DNA of 64,000 nucleotides from assembly GCA_028551475.1 (NCBI GenBank), contig CM052361.1, forward strand, positions 20,535,491 through 20,599,490, in the 5' to 3' direction. Both the position numbers and the translations under genes were made by a program. The first letter of the stretch is position 1. Each line of letters opens with the position of its first letter. Positions 37,489-52,489 of this stretch are shown here, piece by piece. The DNA is from Casuarina equisetifolia. Its lineage: Eukaryota; Streptophyta; Magnoliopsida; Fagales; Casuarinaceae. The notes beneath the pieces were generated by a model. The model was not told where the DNA came from, searched no databases, and was given only the letters and a program-made list of their open reading frames with translations.

Positions 37489-38720
37489 GACGTTATGTCT
37501 GTTCTAATCTGCCAATACCAGATCTAGGGTTTGTCGAAGGGAAAAGAGAAGTGGTTTTGATAGCTAACGCACGAGGCTGGGTTAAATACCAAACAGCAGG
37601 GAGATATTTCCGCACCCCCCCACCCCCCTTTTCGTTTTTCCTTATTCTTTATTCCTTATCCTGACCGACATAATGCGAAAGAAGGAAGAAAAGGGCGTGG
37701 AAAAATAAAAAGATAAGAGCCCAATCAAGAAAGCTTCCCTGTAGCCTCGATGTTTATCCTTGTATCTTTCACCTTTGTTCTTTTTTATTTTTTTCATAAA
37801 CTCGGTGTCGGACCTAACATCAAAACATTTTAAATAAAATGTCTTTTTGTCGACATATGTGGTTTTGTCAATTGCTACTTTTTTTTTTTTTTTTGGCTGC
37901 AAAACTAGAGTCTGAAGTCAATCTGTTGTGTTATGAAAAATATTTTGGTTACGAATATGCTTTGAAATACTGATTAGTTGGAATCGTTATTCTCAACCTA
38001 AAACATACGCATACGCTAGATGACAATTTGATGCAGGCGGTTTAACGTGAATTTTTGATGCGGATGGCCGGTCATGCTCTCCAATCCAACCATCATTTGG
38101 TTTAATAATAAGCGGTAATCAAAAGCTAGATTATAGCTTCCTCCACATCTTTTGACACTCAAGTCAACGATCGTGTTATTATCATTGACTTTGACTAGTT
38201 ATAATTTATTACCTATACCCGAAAAACACATTATTTTTTCTCATAAACCTATAAGACAATCAAATGAATTTTGTTAAGTGTCAATAATAATCAACAAAAA
38301 ACCATAAACACAAAAACAGTCAACATCGGATGATTTATTTAAATAGCATGTTAGTCTTTTTGCACGAAACAAGGTCTGTAAGATAAGTGTCTTACAATAC
38401 TTCGTTCTAAATCTACATGTCGTGTCATGGTTGCACAGCTATGAAGAGCATGAGTTAGCGCTTCAGTTTGAATGGCATGAAAAAGAGACATGTTCAGGGT
38501 CAATCATCAAAGACAACCATTCTAAATTTCAATGTAAGAGCTATCTCATTCTAACTAGGAACAGACAGTAAATCATATGGAAGTCAGAAAAATTGACAGA
38601 CACAGAAGTCACAGAAGGAAGTTTCGAACTAAATATAGCCTTGTCCAATGATGATTAACCACAACAATAAATCCGAGGAGATGGAGAGAGCAGCAAAAAT
38701 TCCCCCCAGATATCTGTCGA
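37489..38720. other. Intergenic: TAF15b-like promoter and GH17 3' flank
   Basis: A C-run near 37615-37628 and T/A-rich sequence to about 38300. No gene recognised; the open frame at 37642-37902 is low-complexity lysine-rich. The last few hundred bases probably carry the GH17 3' untranslated region. Confidence 0.45.
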
Positions 38721-41700
38721 CTACATAAATCTGATCGAAAATACTACAATAGTTGTTAGAAAGGTTGTCCAGTGGGAAAAAGAAGACCCATGAATTGAAC
38801 CTGACTGTGAAGTGCGAAGTTCAACTGAAAATCTGCAATGATCAACAGATGGATCAACGGTTGTGATTAAACCTAAGCCCCCAAAATCACAGCTGTCTGC
38901 CCTTTGATCCTGCTGCTGATAGTAGCTATTAAATGCATATGATATATTCCCAGGCCAGCTAACATTGGAACAAGATCCACCAGGAGAAAGAACTGTGCAA
39001 TCAGCAACGGAACATGCCTCTAACGCACGGGCAGTTGCATTAGACAAGTCTTTGTTATTGTTCACAACGCACCACTTGGACGAAAGATACTCCACATTTT
39101 GAGCATTCATCAGGTTTTTTGAACCCTGGCCAAAATCAACTTGATACTTGGCTTGGCCATCAAAAGTAAATATACCCCAATGTCTCTCAAAATTTCCTGT
39201 GGCTATGCTTCTTTGATCCTCATCTAATAGGGAATATATATATGTTTCGATTGGTGGATCCCGAGGTCTAAGTGGCGTACCCAATTTGTTGTGAAGATGG
39301 CTCATCAGGCTTTTCATGAAGGTCTCTGCAATGGATGGGGTTGCATTGGTCGCTCCATCTGTCGGCCAACCAATCTGTGCCACAACAATGTCCATTTTGG
39401 GAAATCCTACTGTTGATAATGCATTAACTACGGTATCATAGCTTAAGTCAAAACTGTTTGTGTATTTTCTATGACTGTCATTATGAGGGCGTGCAGTTTC
39501 TTTGAAGAGTGTAAAGTCAAGGGAAATGTTCTTGTTTTGGTGGAGTATTTCGAAGGGAGATATAGTCACAAAGAATGGGGAGCTATGCTTGCTCAGAAAG
39601 GTGAGGAGTTCGATCATGGTCTTGTTGAGGTCGGACCTGAAGTGTCCTTTTGAGGGAAGGCTGGACTCTGTCTGCAATGTATCATAACTGCAAGGGACCA
39701 CAACTTTCACCTTGTTTTCCAAGTTTGCTTTGATCAAAGATGCCTGGATATTGGTGGTTGCCCCAATTACAAAGGGATGGAACTGTTCACCATAACTCTG
39801 GAGAAATGGTTGATCTCCAATAGCAACATACCTGTTGATAATCTGGTCAGTAGTATACATGAAGTGAACCCTCACCCTTTAAGGGCAAGCAAAATCAATT
39901 TCTCTTGATTACCCTAACAAAACAAATAACTGAAGCTACTGGAGTCATATAAGAGTCTCAAATTAGCTACAGATTCAATATAGTATCAAATTTCATAGTG
40001 CTATTAATTCAGGCCTGAAATGTTTGTTTTTTGGCTTGCATTGCTGACTAAACATGCAACATGCAGAGAGAGATGCATCTAACTATCTCCATCTGAAGCT
40101 TGCTCTGTAAGCACCAACTCTCTTAACCTGATGTGTTGTCTGGAGCTTACCATTCAGTTCTGTTCTAAATGGTTTGCCATAAGCTCATTCTTATACATTC
40201 CTTGTGAAATAGTTGTGTGAACAAGATGATAGTGAAAAAGAGGATGAATAATGAAAATCATAATAGAATACAAGTGTGAAGCTAAACTTCCATATAATTG
40301 ATTTCAACATGAATCACAACTGAGTCAATCTAAAATCCATTAACAGCAAGAACCAAAATGCCAAGAATGGCTACATGGTTTCATCAGCCACAACACCAAA
40401 CATAAACTTTTATATTAATCTAAAACAGTGCAGATCCTAAGGTCACAAGCAGCTTTTTGCAACTAACAAGCAAACACCAAACCCGGCATTTTCATGCTCT
40501 AGCATGCAAAAGAAACCAAACTGTTTTACTAGAAGTCCTCAGCCATACAGCCGACCCTTACAAAAACCATGGCAAATATCTTACAAGCATCGATTGTGCA
40601 TTAAAGTAGAAAAAGTCAGTGTCCACTATCTACGCATCAGATTCCCATTTGAAATGCAGTTTAACGTGGAACAAGTGCCAGATGAATGCAAATTGCATTA
40701 AAAATTTGAATTTCTGCTTATCGAACCTCACTCACTCAACTTGTGCCCCAGCACATTCTCTGCATTCAAAACACATCAAAGCTGCAAAAAGGTATATACT
40801 TCGGATTTCTGCATGTGTACTTCATCCTTAACGTAATTGACAATTTATCATACTTTCTTCACAGAGGAGGTCTACCTAAAATAGTAAATCAGTTAGAACT
40901 AGGAACTAGTAGTAATGATTTGCACCGATAGATTTGCCGGTTGGGTGCCATAATTCTGAGATGTACAATAGTGCTCTTCATATAGTCTGCTTCCCGTATC
41001 AAAAATACCAAATCAAACCAAATTAGGTTAACCCATTTCTTTCAACATGATAAAATTTTAAGTGCAATCCACTCGATTCACACAAAATAAATGTATGGAA
41101 TTGGTAGCCAGAATTTCTTCGCCTTTGTCCTTTCTTTTAAGATGAAAGCATCTCAATCTAGAGATAGAGTTGGGTCATGGCACGACAAGGGGCGCTTTAA
41201 GTGCAGGGAAAATTTCGTGCGCAAGGAGTACATAAAGGTGAAGTTTAACTTCCATGTTTTCAGTCAATCCAGAGGAAAAAACCAATGGACCTATCCACAT
41301 TTTCTACCCTAAAGCCACAAGTCGATTAACACCGTTTCTAGTCCAAGAAAACAAACCAAAATACATTAACCATGTATACTGATACTTTTTGCTCAAGAAT
41401 ACCAAACCAAAGTCACCAAAAACGCTGGAAGTACAGATACAAAAGTGCACGTGTAAGGTGAGAGCATGCGACTAAAAGAAAACCAGTTACTCAGTGCTTA
41501 CAAAAACCACATGTTCATTTCCAAGCACAATAGGAAAGCAAATCATATCCCAGAAATCTAATTGGATCCAGAAACATACTCAATTCGAACTCCGCTGCCT
41601 CCATTGGAGAAGTAGCGGGTGACATTATCGTGTACCCAACTCTCCGCGGACTTCTTGGAAGAGTTCAAACTTCTGAGCATACTATTTGGAATTCCCACAA

Positions 41701-41926
41701 TGACACCGATGTTGGACCCAGAGAGCGCTTGGAGAACAAGTGGATCGGCATCAAACAGCTTAACTTTGGTGATGTTGTTGGACTTCAAGAGCTCCACCAC
41801 CTTCGGAGGTGGGAGAGGATGCGAAGCGGCGGTACCCCAGTTCACGCCCACGGCTCGGCCCCTCGACGCCAAGCCCAGAATGGCGAGGAGGAAGAGGAAG
41901 ATGATGGGGCAAATATTCGGAGGCAT
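38721..41926 (-). CDS. GH17 glucan endo-1,3-beta-glucosidase-like protein with X8 domain, 485 aa
   Basis: Two exons, 41926-41580 and 39831-38721, split within a Glu codon; the 1.7-kb intron is at the usual GH17 site close to the signal-peptide exon's end. A signal peptide (residues 1-25) precedes the mature start VGVNWGT. The GH17 barrel runs to about 350, and an X8/CBM43 domain with six cysteines spans about 369-449 (KWCVVNNN...FGGLGLITT). A serine-rich linker and hydrophobic end (HWTTFLTTIVVFSI) suggest a GPI anchor, so plasma membrane or plasmodesmal wall location is likely. The expected GNE and E-x-GWP catalytic glutamates are GDQ (Gln123) and AQIGWP (Gln268), so hydrolysis may be lost and callose binding kept. 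It resembles At5g58480. Confidence 0.93.
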
Positions 41927-42730
41927 TTGGGGAGAGTTGCAAGGGACTGGTGGGACTGACTGTAATGGAGTTTTGGTTTGAATAACGGTAGTAAAGGAAA
42001 GTTAGATGTGGAAGTACTGTTCTGTCTGTTTTGTTCAAAAACTTTTTGGAGCCATAGATGCTTCAGAAAGCGCCTTTCATGACAGGGGACAGGGCAGTAA
42101 CTCTAGAAATATATATGCTACAGGTGGCATCTTTATCACCAAAGTTTGAATCATAGAGTAAGCAGTTTATTTCTTAGTTTTACATAATTTTTAACTTGTA
42201 TAAAACTTGACTCATGAATTATTAATAACTTATCTTATATATAACTTCACAAACTCATGAGTTATTAATGTAGAACAAATGTCACACATCATAAAATGCA
42301 TCCTTATCATAATAAATAATTATTAAAATTATCATTGTACTACAATAAAATTTAAAATTTAGTATTATTAAAAGTATTAAAAAAGACCTTTTAAAATACT
42401 ATCTATTTTAAAAAATTCATTATCCAACTTAAAATTTAGATTCTAAAATCAGTGTTACTCCATATCTTATAAATGCTTTTGTCAACTCATGTCTTAATAA
42501 TATGGAATAACACAAATTTTATTATAAAAAAAATTACATATGATAATATAACCATTTAAGAATTCTGTCAAAATTATTTTCAGAAAATAAAAATAAAAAT
42601 AAAAATTTTATTTAAATTGAAGATATAAAATAAATTTATAATTCAGAGAAAAAAAAAGGAAAGGTCAAGAGAAAAGGTAGAGAGTGGTTTATATCATGAA
42701 TTTCATCTTTGGTTATAAAATTTGGACATG
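41927..42730. other. GH17 promoter side and AT-rich intergenic
   Basis: From about 42160 to 42670 the sequence is very AT-rich with no open frames of note. The first 150 bp form the GH17 upstream region. No gene seen. Confidence 0.5.
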
Positions 42731-43212
42731 TGTTATGATTTCCTAATTTCCCCCACTTTTGTCATCTTTTGAAGTATCTTAAGAACCACCTCAGGATAGT
42801 ATAACGGGATGAGGTGTCATGTGTTAGGGTGTTTTCTTTATTTTAATGTCAGGCACGCCTTCTGGGCAAGCCGTGTGGAAAGGATAACAGGCTATGTTGT
42901 GAAGCTAGCCTGGCTAATCCTAGCGTAATGATGTAGCAGACAGAGGCATGCCTTTTCTTGATTTCGTGTACTCCAACCCTTGCATAGGGAAAGGACACTT
43001 TTGTTTTATTTAAAGGGGAATATGCACTTATGAAAAGGGGACAAGAAAATATTTCCTAATTCGGGTGTAGGAGGTTGGGTTCCTCGAACAACCTAAATCT
43101 TTCTCTATCTTTGATCATCATAGGTCGATCGGCAAGAGATACATCAACTGCTTCCTAGGTGATCAGTCGGTCAACCGCCCAATTACCCGTGGTGTTACGC
43201 GACAGCGTAACA
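42731..43212 (+). repeat. 5' LTR of the gypsy element
   Basis: 482 bp, starts TGTTATGATTTCC and ends CGACAGCGTAACA. It has a TTTATTTAAAGGGG core-promoter-like stretch near 43003-43016 that is conserved in the other LTR. Confidence 0.96.
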
Positions 43213-43215
43213 AAC

Positions 43216-43232
43216 TGGTTCCGTTGCCGAGA
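43216..43232 (+). other. Primer-binding site of the gypsy element
   Basis: TGGTTCCGTTGCCGAGA follows the 5' LTR after three bases, the expected place and TGG start for tRNA priming; the priming tRNA is not identified with certainty. Confidence 0.6.
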
Positions 43233-46200
43233 AACATCAGTATGGACGAGTCTTCCTCTGATCTAGCTAACATGGATCGACGTTTTCGTGAACTTAATCA
43301 GGCCATGCAACAATCCATGCAGCAGATGTTTGCTGCACTAGATGCTAAGATCGAAAGAGTTAGCAAGGGGCTGCACGATAGTTCTGACTCCACTGACAGT
43401 GGTGGGAGTAAGGGCCGACACGAGCAACCTGAGGGCCTTGTTGGTGAACAACCAAAGGCCAAAATGAAGACTGAGTTCCTGACGTATGACGGGGAGGGGC
43501 GACCCAACATAATGGATCTGTCGAGCAGAGCACTACTTTGAGTTTCACACCACTACAAAAGCTGACAAGGTCCGCCTGGCATCATGGAACTTGTTAGGCG
43601 AAGCTCATATATGGTTTCGTATGCTCCGTGAACAGTGGGGCCGAGAAGAGGTGACATGGTCCCTCATGGTGGAGGACCTTCTCGCTCGAAATGGTCCAAA
43701 TGAGTTCACCGATTATTTCGGTGATCTCACTAAGTTGCGACAAAAGGAGACTGTGGACGAGTATCAAAAAGAATTTACCCGTTTAGTCCTTTGATCTGAG
43801 CGCATGTCGGAAAGGCAGCAGTTGAGTTGTTTCATCTCTGGGCTAAAAGACGAAATGTGTGGAGATGTGTGGATTGCCAAGCCTACAACGCTGTCCGCCG
43901 CCATCGGCATGGCAAAAATCCATGAAGCCAAGCTCAAAGGCTACCGTCAGCCACCAACAATATCACGGGGTCCTTTTCCCATAGTCAACCGAAGGATCCA
44001 GCCACTCCAGAGTCTGCCGTCTAATTCTCCAATAACCACTCTAAGTCTTTCTCGACCCATCAAAAAGCTCTTCGCTGCGGAGATTGCGGAGCGCAGAGCT
44101 AAAGGGTTGTGTTTTAACTGTGATGACCATTTCAGCCCTGGCCACCGTTGCAAAAAGCTCTTCTTTTTGGAGGGGTTGACACCAGAAGAGGAAGAAGTAA
44201 CAGAGAGCATCCTTAATGAGCTAGAAACAGAGTTGGTGGCAGACCGTGAAGAACTACCCAACATTTCACTTAATGCTATTTATGGAGTGTCAAGTCCCCA
44301 GACGATGAAGGTTGATGGCAGCATTGACTCGGCAAAGCAAAAAGTGCGGTTCCTTATGGACAGCGGATCAACTCATAACTTTATCCATGTTCGAGTGGCA
44401 AAAAATATGGGCATAGAACCTACGAATTCTAGTTCGTTCCACGTACGAGTAGCAAATGGTAACTTCATCACCAGCTCAGGAGCATGCGTTAGTCGAGAAG
44501 TAAGTCTGCAGGGAAACAAGTTCAAGGTTGATTTCATTCTGTTAGCAATGCAAGGGGTTGATGCTGTTTTGGGGGTGCACTGGCTATACTCCTTGGGACC
44601 CATACTCTGGAATTTCCATAGCCTGACCATGAAGTTTGCCCATGAAGGGCGCAAGGTGACCCTCACTGGCATAGCTCGTCCAGCCAACAAGCTGATAGGT
44701 GGAGAAGAAATGGCCAGAGAACTAAGGAAACACGGCTTAGGAATTGTCTTGCGGGTCATGTTAGGAGGAAAGCCGAAGGTTGATCAGGTGGAGGAAAACT
44801 CGGCTTAGAGGCATTCATTACAAGAGTTGATCGAGGAACACGCTGACGTCTTTGCCAAGCCCCAGGGGTTGCCACCCCAACGCACTCATGAACACCGGAT
44901 CTCTCTAAAAAATAAGGGTCAAGCAGTGGTTGTGAGACCATATCGCTACCCTTATTACCAGAAGGCAGAGATTGAGGGCATTGTCCGTGAATTGTTGGAA
45001 TCTGGAGTTATTCAACGTAGCGATAGTGCTTTCTCTTTTCCAGTTATTTTAGTCCGAAAGAAAGACAGCTCTTGGCGGATGTGCGTCGACTATAGGGCCC
45101 TAAACCAACAAACCATCAAGAACAGTTTTCCGATCCCCAACATAGACGAATTGCTGGATGAGTTGCATGGAGCAGTGATGTTTTCTAAATTGGATCTCTG
45201 TTCAGGGTATCATCAAATCCGGGTGAAGGCTGTAGATGTGCACAAAACGACATTCAGAACGCACGAAAGGCACTACGAATGGCTAGTGATGCCATTTGGC
45301 TTGTCAAACGCTCTGACCACCTTCCAGTCCCTCATGAATGAAGTCTTTAAATCCTTCCTTCGTAGGTTTGTCTTGGTCTTTTTCGACGATATATTAATAT
45401 TTAGTAAGACTCCGGAAGAACACTTGCAGCATGTGCGAGAAGTCTTATCAGTCTTACGAAGTCAAAAACTGCTAGCTAAACAGTTGAAGTGCGAATTTGG
45501 GAAGAAACACCTTGGTTTCTTAGGACATGTTGTCGGAAAGGAAGGGGTTAGTGTGGAGCAAGAAAAAATTCGAGCGATCTTAGAATGGCCCCAACCAACC
45601 ACATTAAAGGCTCTTCGTGGCTTCCTCGGATTAACAGGGTATTATCGGTGCTTCGTCAGACATTACGGAGTCTTGGCCCAACCCCTGACCAACCTGCTAA
45701 AGAAGGGGGCATTTAACTGAATGAAGAAGCTGAAACGGCGTTCCAGAAGCTCAAACGAGTGATGACTCAAACCCCAGTGCTCAACTTGCCAAATTTTTCT
45801 CAACCATTCTGTGTTGAGTGTGATGCTTCCAATATCGGGGTAGGCGGCGTGCTGTCCCAGAACCAAAGACCCATCGTTTTTTTTAGCAAGGCATTGACTG
45901 GACAGAACTCACTCTTCTCGGCTTACGATCGGGAAATGATGGCTCTAATTCTTGCAGTCCAAAAATGGAGTCATTATTTACTTGGAAGGGAATTCGTGGT
46001 GCGCACGGACCAACAAGCTCTGAAGCACTTGTGGGACCAACGCATTACTACGCCCAGCCAGCAGAGGTGGTTAGCGAAACTAATTAGGTTTGATTTTCAT
46101 ATTGAATACAGGCCTGGAAAAGAAAATGGAGTAGCAGACGCTCTCTCTCGGCGTTACGAAGGTACAAAGGATGGGGCTGGCCAATCTCAGATGGAAGAGA

Positions 46201-47877
46201 AGAAAACAGAAGAGACAAAGATGGGAAAGGGAGCTGCCGATTCAGAGAAAGGAGGCTCTAGTGTGGAAAAGTCAATCGAGGATGAGGTGACAGTTAATGG
46301 TTCACCACGGGATGGCGTAACATCGGCATGCAAAAGGGGCGTGCTGTCAAGTTTGGAAGGGGCTCATGTGGAAAAACCCGAGGGGCACCTAGCCCTCGCT
46401 GGCGAGTTTGAAGAGGACGTTGTGGCAAAAGAATGAGGGGGCAATCTCTATTCCAGTACCCTTATGGGTGGAGCCGATTAAGGAAGAAACACAGGAGAAG
46501 CTAGGCCACTTGGTAAGCCGTGTGCAACAAGGAGAAGAGGTGGGGCCCTGGGAATATAAATCGGGTATTCTTTTCTTTAAGAAGAGGATCTTCCTATCCC
46601 AAGATTCTGAACTAATCTCGGCCATTTTAAAGGAGTTCCATGGTAGCACCCATGAGGGGTACTTCAAATCCAACAAGTGATTGCGATCGGTTTTCTACTA
46701 GAAAGGCATGGGAGATAGCTTATGGGAATTTATTAAATGTTGTCGGGTCTGCCAGGAGCAAAAGGTAAACAATCAATCCCCAGCAGGTCTTTTTCAGCCT
46801 CTGTCGATTCCCACTCACATTTGGACTGAAATTTCCATGGACTTCATGGACGGTCTTCCTTTATCTCAAGGTAAAAACTCCCTGCTGGTGGTAGTTGACA
46901 GGTTATCCAAATATGCCCATTTCCTGCCACTAGTTCATCCTTATACTGCTACTTCAGTTGCCCGTGTGTTCTTTAATGAGATCTTTAAACTCTATGGTCT
47001 TCCTCGAAGCATTGTATGCGATAGAGACTCAATCTTCACCAACACCTTTTGGGCAGAATTATTCCGATTACATGGCACAAGCTTTAACTACAGTACTGCC
47101 TACCATCCTCAGTCAGATGGGCAAACTGAAGCTGCCAACAAGTCCATCGAAATGTATCTTCGGTGTTTTGTTGATAGAAAGCCTAAGGAATGGATGAAAT
47201 GGTTGGCATGGGCTAAGTTCTGTCATAATACTAGCCTAAATAGCAGCACCGGCATGTCCCCGTTTGAGGCAGTGTATGGTCGAGCTCCTCCGACTTTACT
47301 TCCATATGTCCCAGGTACCACTGCTTTAGAACTCCTTGATAGTGAATTGCGGCAGCGAGATGAGATTATGAAAAATCTTCGAAATCACTTAGCAACAGCC
47401 CAACAACGCATGAAGCATGCATATGACAAAAGACATCGAGAAGTGGAATTTGTTGTCGGAGATGATGTCCTGCTCAAGCTACAACCTTATAGGCAAGTGT
47501 CAGTATCTTTACACAAGATACTCAAGCTGTCACCGCGCTTTTACGGGCCCTTTAAGGTTGTGGCGCATGTTGGAAAGGTCGTTTACCGCCTGCAATTGCC
47601 GGAGGGATCCCGCATCCACCCGGTATTTCATGTTTCCTAGTTAAGGCAGTACTTCGACACTACCAAGGAAGTGCTGACTGAGCTTCCCAAGGGGTTAAAC
47701 AAGGATGGGACTCCAACTGCAATTCCTGAGGAAGTGTTGGACAGACGCAAGCAACATCAAGTTCCCGAGATCCTAGTCAAATGGCAAGGCTTGCCAAGGG
47801 AAAAAACAACTTGGGAAAGTCTCCCTATGCTGCAGCAACGTTTTCCTAAGTTAGACCTTGAGGACAAGGTCTGAGTC

Positions 47878-47886
47878 AAGGGGGGG
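47878..47886 (+). other. Polypurine tract of the gypsy element
   Basis: AAGGGGGGG four bases before the 3' LTR. Confidence 0.75.
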
Positions 47887-47890
47887 CACC

Positions 47891-48373
47891 TGTTATGATT
47901 TCCTGATTTCCCCCACTTTTGTCATCTTTTGAAGTATCTTAAGAACCACCTCGGGATAGTATAACGGGATGAGGTGTCATGTGTTAGGGTGTTTTCTTTA
48001 TTTTAATGTCAGGCACGCCTTCTGGGCAGGCCGTGTGGAAAGGATAACAGGCTATGTTGTGAAGCTAGCCTAGCTAATCCTAGCGTAATGATGTAGCGGG
48101 CAGAGGCATGCCTTTTCTTGATTTCGTGTACTCCAACCCTTGCATAGGGAAGGGACACTTTTGTTTTATTTAAAGGGGAATATGCACTTATGAAGAGGGG
48201 ACAAGAAAATATTTCCTAATTCGGGTGTAGGAGGTTGGGTTCCTTGAACAACCTAAATCTTTCTCTCTCTTTGATCATCATAGGTCGATCAAGCAAGAGA
48301 TACGTCGACTACTTCCTAGGTGATCAGTCGGTCAACCGCCCAATTACCCGTGGTGTTACGCGACAGCGTAACA
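47891..48373 (+). repeat. 3' LTR of the gypsy element
   Basis: 483 bp copy of the 5' LTR; nearly all differences between the two are transitions. Confidence 0.96.
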
Positions 48374-48378
48374 ACATG

Positions 48379-49946
48379 GTCAAGAAAATGTAACATTTTC
48401 ATAACTCCCTTAAAGCATGTAGATCAATTTCTTCGCAAGGACCACCAGCCATCAACAGTGTCATTCCCCTTCCTCCTACCACCTCCGCTACCATCCCTGT
48501 CTGTTTCGGCCTCTTGTTCTCTCTGTGGTGATTTGCTTGTACGCCCTTCTTATCTTCTTCCTCCATATTCAATGTTTCGACGCAAGTATGTTTGAAAGGG
48601 AAAAAAAAATGAAGGATTGTATTAAAAGTGGGTATTATCTCACATTACACCCATATTAAAAGTAAAAGAATGAATATTTGTTATACAAATTATGAAATTT
48701 TCTTATATAATATTATTAGGTTTTGGAATAAGCTACACATTTTAATATAATATTAAAGTTAATGATAGACTTATGTTTTATAATCTTTCATTCTTCAAAA
48801 TTGAGTTACTGTGCAATATTTATGTCAACATACACATGAATAAAAGTGTTAAGTATGAGTGTTAATAAGTGTTGTCCCATATTAGAAATGAAAGTTTTAA
48901 AATAGGTCTTCACACTTAAATATATTTTGAAGAAAATTTTCATAATTGGTTTCAAGGTTGGAATGATGAGTTCAAGATCATTCACGGGTGCAAAAAATGA
49001 AAGATCGGTTTGAACAAAAACATGGTAACAAGGCTTTTGAATTTGTAAATTTGTTAATAAAATATAGGTAAGTTTGTTATAGTTTTAGTACCAAAGTCAA
49101 AAGATCTCATTGATTCAATAGTATAATTCAAGTAGAGAGATGTTGCAAATCATTTCCAGCTGCATCTTGGATATAATGTTATCAAAATTCCCCTGATTCT
49201 GTTCCTCGTCTCCCTGCCAACTACCTGCAATTGACCTCACAACGTGTGAGTTTCTCCTACTTCATCTTGTTTCGCAGACTGGGAATCAATAACAAGCCAT
49301 CTCCGGATTGGTGGCCCTGAGGTATTTAAGCGTTTCTTCTTCCCCTGACCTGTGTAGAGAATACAAGTGCCTGCACTTCCAAGCTGTACGCTGTCTTAGA
49401 TATCTTCTGCAAAATCCAAGTAAACAACGACGAAGTATTGAGCACGCGATCTTTGGACTTGGGCGGCGCCCTTACGCTTTACAGAGAACAGCTGAGGCAA
49501 AAATTCTGAATATGCACCTAATCAAAAAGTGGGCAAGTTTTTAAGAACAAACCTTAGGTGCATACCCAGTTATTAAGTCAATCAAACAAACTGTTCTTAT
49601 ATTAGTTGTAGTTTCTTTCAATGGGTCAACCGCGCCCGCGACCGAGATCTATGGCAAGATTTCAATAAATATTGTGAATCGATGGAAAACTGGAAATTCT
49701 AGGTGTCCTGTTAAGACCTGCCGTAGTGACAATTACAGATTCACATAAATCAAGTAAGCTCATCAAACATTTCTGATATCCGGCGTTCCAGTGCACAATG
49801 GAGGATTAAAAAACAGTATTGCAACTCCTAACACGTCCAAAACCCAGCACCGCAAAATTAAACCAAAACATGAATACCAAGCATGACAACACAGAAGGGT
49901 CGAATTGCAAAAATAAACCTCGTCTAGTAAATCCTCTAATACAGGT
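48379..49946. other. AT-rich intergenic sequence
   Basis: No gene recognised; the frame at 49308-49544 has no known motif. The last ~200 bp should hold the 3' untranslated region of the eS4 gene. Confidence 0.5.
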
Positions 49947-52365
<2,419 letters not shown>

Positions 52366-52457
52366 CTTGCAGTCGTCGGATGGAGGATCTCAGGGCCGAC
52401 GGCGGAGACGGTCCTCAGTTGGCAAAACCTGCAAAACACAACAGCTAGGGCAACCAT

Positions 52458-52484
52458 AAACCCTAGCCAGACTATATATATATA
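52458..52484 (-). promoter_or_regulatory. eS4 core promoter: telo box and TATA repeat
   Basis: AAACCCTA (telo box) at 52458-52465 and a (TA)6 tract at 52473-52484 lie 93-119 bp upstream of the ATG. Telo boxes near the start site are typical of plant ribosomal protein genes. Confidence 0.65.
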
Positions 52485-52489
52485 CCTGT

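Larger units (their letters stand above)
42731..48373 (+). mobile_element. Ty3/gypsy chromovirus, 5.6 kb
   Basis: Flanked by ~482-bp LTRs and the 5-bp target duplication ACATG at 42726-42730 and 48374-48378. Parts in order: primer-binding site, gag from about 43240 with a zinc-knuckle near 44110-44155, protease DSGSTHNF near 44360, reverse transcriptase about 44930-45450, RNase H about 45760-46150, integrase zinc-binding and core about 46680-47250, GPF/Y-like region near 47540, and a C-terminal chromodomain about 47740-47870 (ILVKWQGLPREKTTWE). Reverse transcriptase before integrase fixes the gypsy order, and the chromodomain makes it a chromovirus; the compact size would suit the Reina-like lineage. 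The coding region carries several breaks. LTRs differ at about 14 of 482 positions plus one indel (about 3%), so it is slightly older than the copia copy at 13.8 kb. Confidence 0.96.

Noticed and set aside
49308-49544. 78-codon plus-strand frame near the eS4 gene
   Set aside because: No known motif and no start or splice context; lies in the eS4 downstream flank.
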